DNA from: JAPLJU01 sp036725345
GTDB lineage: Bacteria > Desulfobacterota > Syntrophia > Syntrophales > UBA2192
Length of the DNA: 64,000 nt
Reading direction: 5' to 3'
NCBI GenBank assembly: GCA_036725345.1
Contig: DAIMEJ010000011.1
Coordinates: 37,125 to 101,124, forward strand
Shown: positions 63,158 through 64,000 of the stretch, piece after piece
How positions within the stretch are numbered: position 1 is the first letter of the stretch
Layout: every line of letters begins with the position of its first letter
The notes under the pieces: model-generated
What the model was told of the DNA's origin: nothing
The model's database searches: none
The model's input: the letters and a program-made list of their open reading frames with translations, nothing else
Translations under genes and position numbers: made by a program

Positions 63158-63843
63158 AGCTTTCGATCATCATTCCCTGTTACAACGAAGAGCGGACGAT
63201 ACGCGAGGTTGTCCGGGCGGTCCTGGCGGCGCCCGTTCAGGAACGGGAAATCATCGTCGTGGACGACTGCTCGCAGGATGGGACGCGGGAGATCCTGCGA
63301 ACGGAAATCGCGCCCCTTGTGGACAGGGTGATCTACCACGAAAAAAACGCCGGCAAGGGGGCGGCGCTCCGTTCCGGATTCGCCGCGGCGACGGGCGACG
63401 TGGTCATCGTTCAGGACGCGGACCTCGAGTACGACCCGCAGGACTATCCCGTCATCCTGGAGCCCTTCCGGGCGGGGAAGGCGGACGTCGTTTTCGGCTC
63501 ACGCTTCATGGGCGGCCGCCCGCACCGGGTTCACTTTTTCTGGCACTACGCCGGCAACCGGTTCCTCACGCTCCTGTCCAACATGTTCACGAACCTCAAC
63601 CTCACCGACATGGAAACGGGTTACAAGGCCTTCCGGCGGGAGGTGATCCAGTCCATCACCGTGGAGGAGAACCGCTTCGGAATCGAACCCGAGATCACGG
63701 CGAAAGTCGCCGGAATGGGGCTTCGCATCTACGAGGTGGGGATCTCCTATTACGGGCGCTCCTACGCCGAGGGGAAGAAGATCGGGTGGAAAGACGGCGT
63801 CCGCGCCGTTTATTGCATCCTGAAGTACAGCCTCTTCAAGTGA
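63154..63843 (+). CDS. Glycosyltransferase family 2, polyprenyl-phosphate sugar synthase type
   Basis: A 229-residue GT2 enzyme (MKLSIIIPCYNEERTIREVV) with nucleotide Asp pair VVDDCSQDGT, metal motif QDADLEYDP, and the DPM1-like segments GSRFMGGRPHRVHFFWHYAG and TDMETGYKAFRR. The start at 63154 is preceded by AGGGGAG; the frame open back to 62911 is a shadow of the upstream gene. It probably makes a polyprenyl-phosphate-linked sugar for the membrane GT-C enzyme encoded just upstream. Confidence 0.88.
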   Translation: MKLSIIIPCYNEERTIREVVRAVLAAPVQEREIIVVDDCSQDGTREILRTEIAPLVDRVIYHEKNAGKGAALRSGFAAATGDVVIVQDADLEYDPQDYPVILEPFRAGKADVVFGSRFMGGRPHRVHFFWHYAGNRFLTLLSNMFTNLNLTDMETGYKAFRREVIQSITVEENRFGIEPEITAKVAGMGLRIYEVGISYYGRSYAEGKKIGWKDGVRAVYCILKYSLFK

Positions 63844-63876
63844 CGGGCCGGGATAAAACCCCACCCGTCCACGACC

Positions 63877-63904
63877 TTGACAAGGGGCGGGGAATGGGTA
63901 AAAT
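63877..63904 (+). promoter_or_regulatory. Candidate sigma-70-type promoter near window end
   Basis: TTGACA (63877-63882), a 16-bp spacer and TAAAAT (63899-63904). It points to a gene beyond the window. Confidence 0.45.
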
Positions 63905-63949
63905 AAACAGGCAAATGGTGGATGGAACAGGGTCAAGAGGGTGAGAAAA

Positions 63950-64000
63950 GCCTTTAGCCTTTAGCCTTTAGCCTTTAGCCTTTAGCCTTTAGCCTTTAGC
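63950..64000. repeat. Perfect 7-bp tandem repeat (GCCTTTA), continuing past the window
   Basis: Seven perfect copies of GCCTTTA plus two bases up to the last base of the window. This is the purest example of the 7-mer family found at 40742, 41191, 50397 and 56526; its full length is unknown. Confidence 0.95.

Overview
The window looks like chromosomal DNA from a Gram-negative, GC-rich anaerobe of the Desulfobacterota (former Deltaproteobacteria). A Syntrophus/Smithella-like (Syntrophales) member is the best guess. This rests on three things: a complete lipid A/LPS gene set; a beta-oxidation set joined to EtfBA and a membrane FeS oxidoreductase of the EMO (ETF:menaquinone oxidoreductase) type; and an AMP-forming acetyl-CoA synthetase next to them. 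No rRNA or tRNA gene is visible, and the taxonomic placement is inference.

Region 1 (1-8189, + strand): lipid A and inner core. The order is lpxB (3' end only), msbA, lpxK, an LpxL-type acyltransferase, waaF, gmhB, waaC, a PagL-type lipid A deacylase and a Trm112-type zinc protein. Genes are tightly packed and two pairs overlap by 28 bp. No waaA (Kdo transferase) is seen.

Region 2 (8190-28063, + strand): O-antigen/exopolysaccharide locus. It starts with an EPS-type MarR regulator, a WbpI/WecB-like 2-epimerase and a fused WbpB-WbpD-like protein. Next comes a markedly AT-rich block (about 11.85-23.4 kb) with a Wzx flippase, an FrhB-like iron-sulfur protein paired with a pyruvyl transferase, methyltransferases (one split by an in-frame TGA), a deacetylase, glycosyltransferases and an acetyltransferase. 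GC-rich DNA resumes with a glycosyltransferase, an SDR, a small PglC-like phosphoglycosyl transferase and a WbpM-like dehydratase.

Region 3 (28181-36435, + strand): outer core assembly. It holds WaaG-like and WaaQ-like transferases, a CgeB-like protein, the scar of a deleted sugar-dehydrogenase/acetyltransferase pair, a WbpE-like aminotransferase, a methyltransferase, two consecutive LPS-kinase-fold proteins and an unassigned protein.

Region 4 (36461-58629): central and fatty-acid metabolism. folD (-) is followed by a + strand beta-oxidation operon: acyl-CoA ligase-like protein, thiolase, four-helix-bundle protein, thiolase, 3-hydroxyacyl-CoA dehydrogenase, crotonase and acyl-CoA dehydrogenase, closed by a strong terminator. 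A flavodoxin (-) and a CoA-transferase-GNAT fusion (+) come next. A - strand block then holds acs, etfB, etfA, the EMO-type oxidoreductase, fadL and fadD. Together these genes would import and activate fatty acids, oxidise them, and pass acyl-CoA dehydrogenase electrons through EtfBA to the membrane quinone pool. Acs links acetyl-CoA to acetate.

Region 5 (58630-64000): a 946-bp non-coding stretch with promoter-like sites and a structured leader, a porin-like protein with a strong terminator, then a small membrane protein, a GT39-like integral membrane protein and a GT2 transferase.

A striking non-coding feature is a family of 7-bp (GCCTTTA/TAAGGCT-like) repeats confined to 40.7-64 kb. It includes a two-level array at 50.4-50.86 kb and a perfect 7-mer run that continues past the window end. 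Two other inverted-repeat elements, 126 bp and 87 bp long, sit at gene ends.
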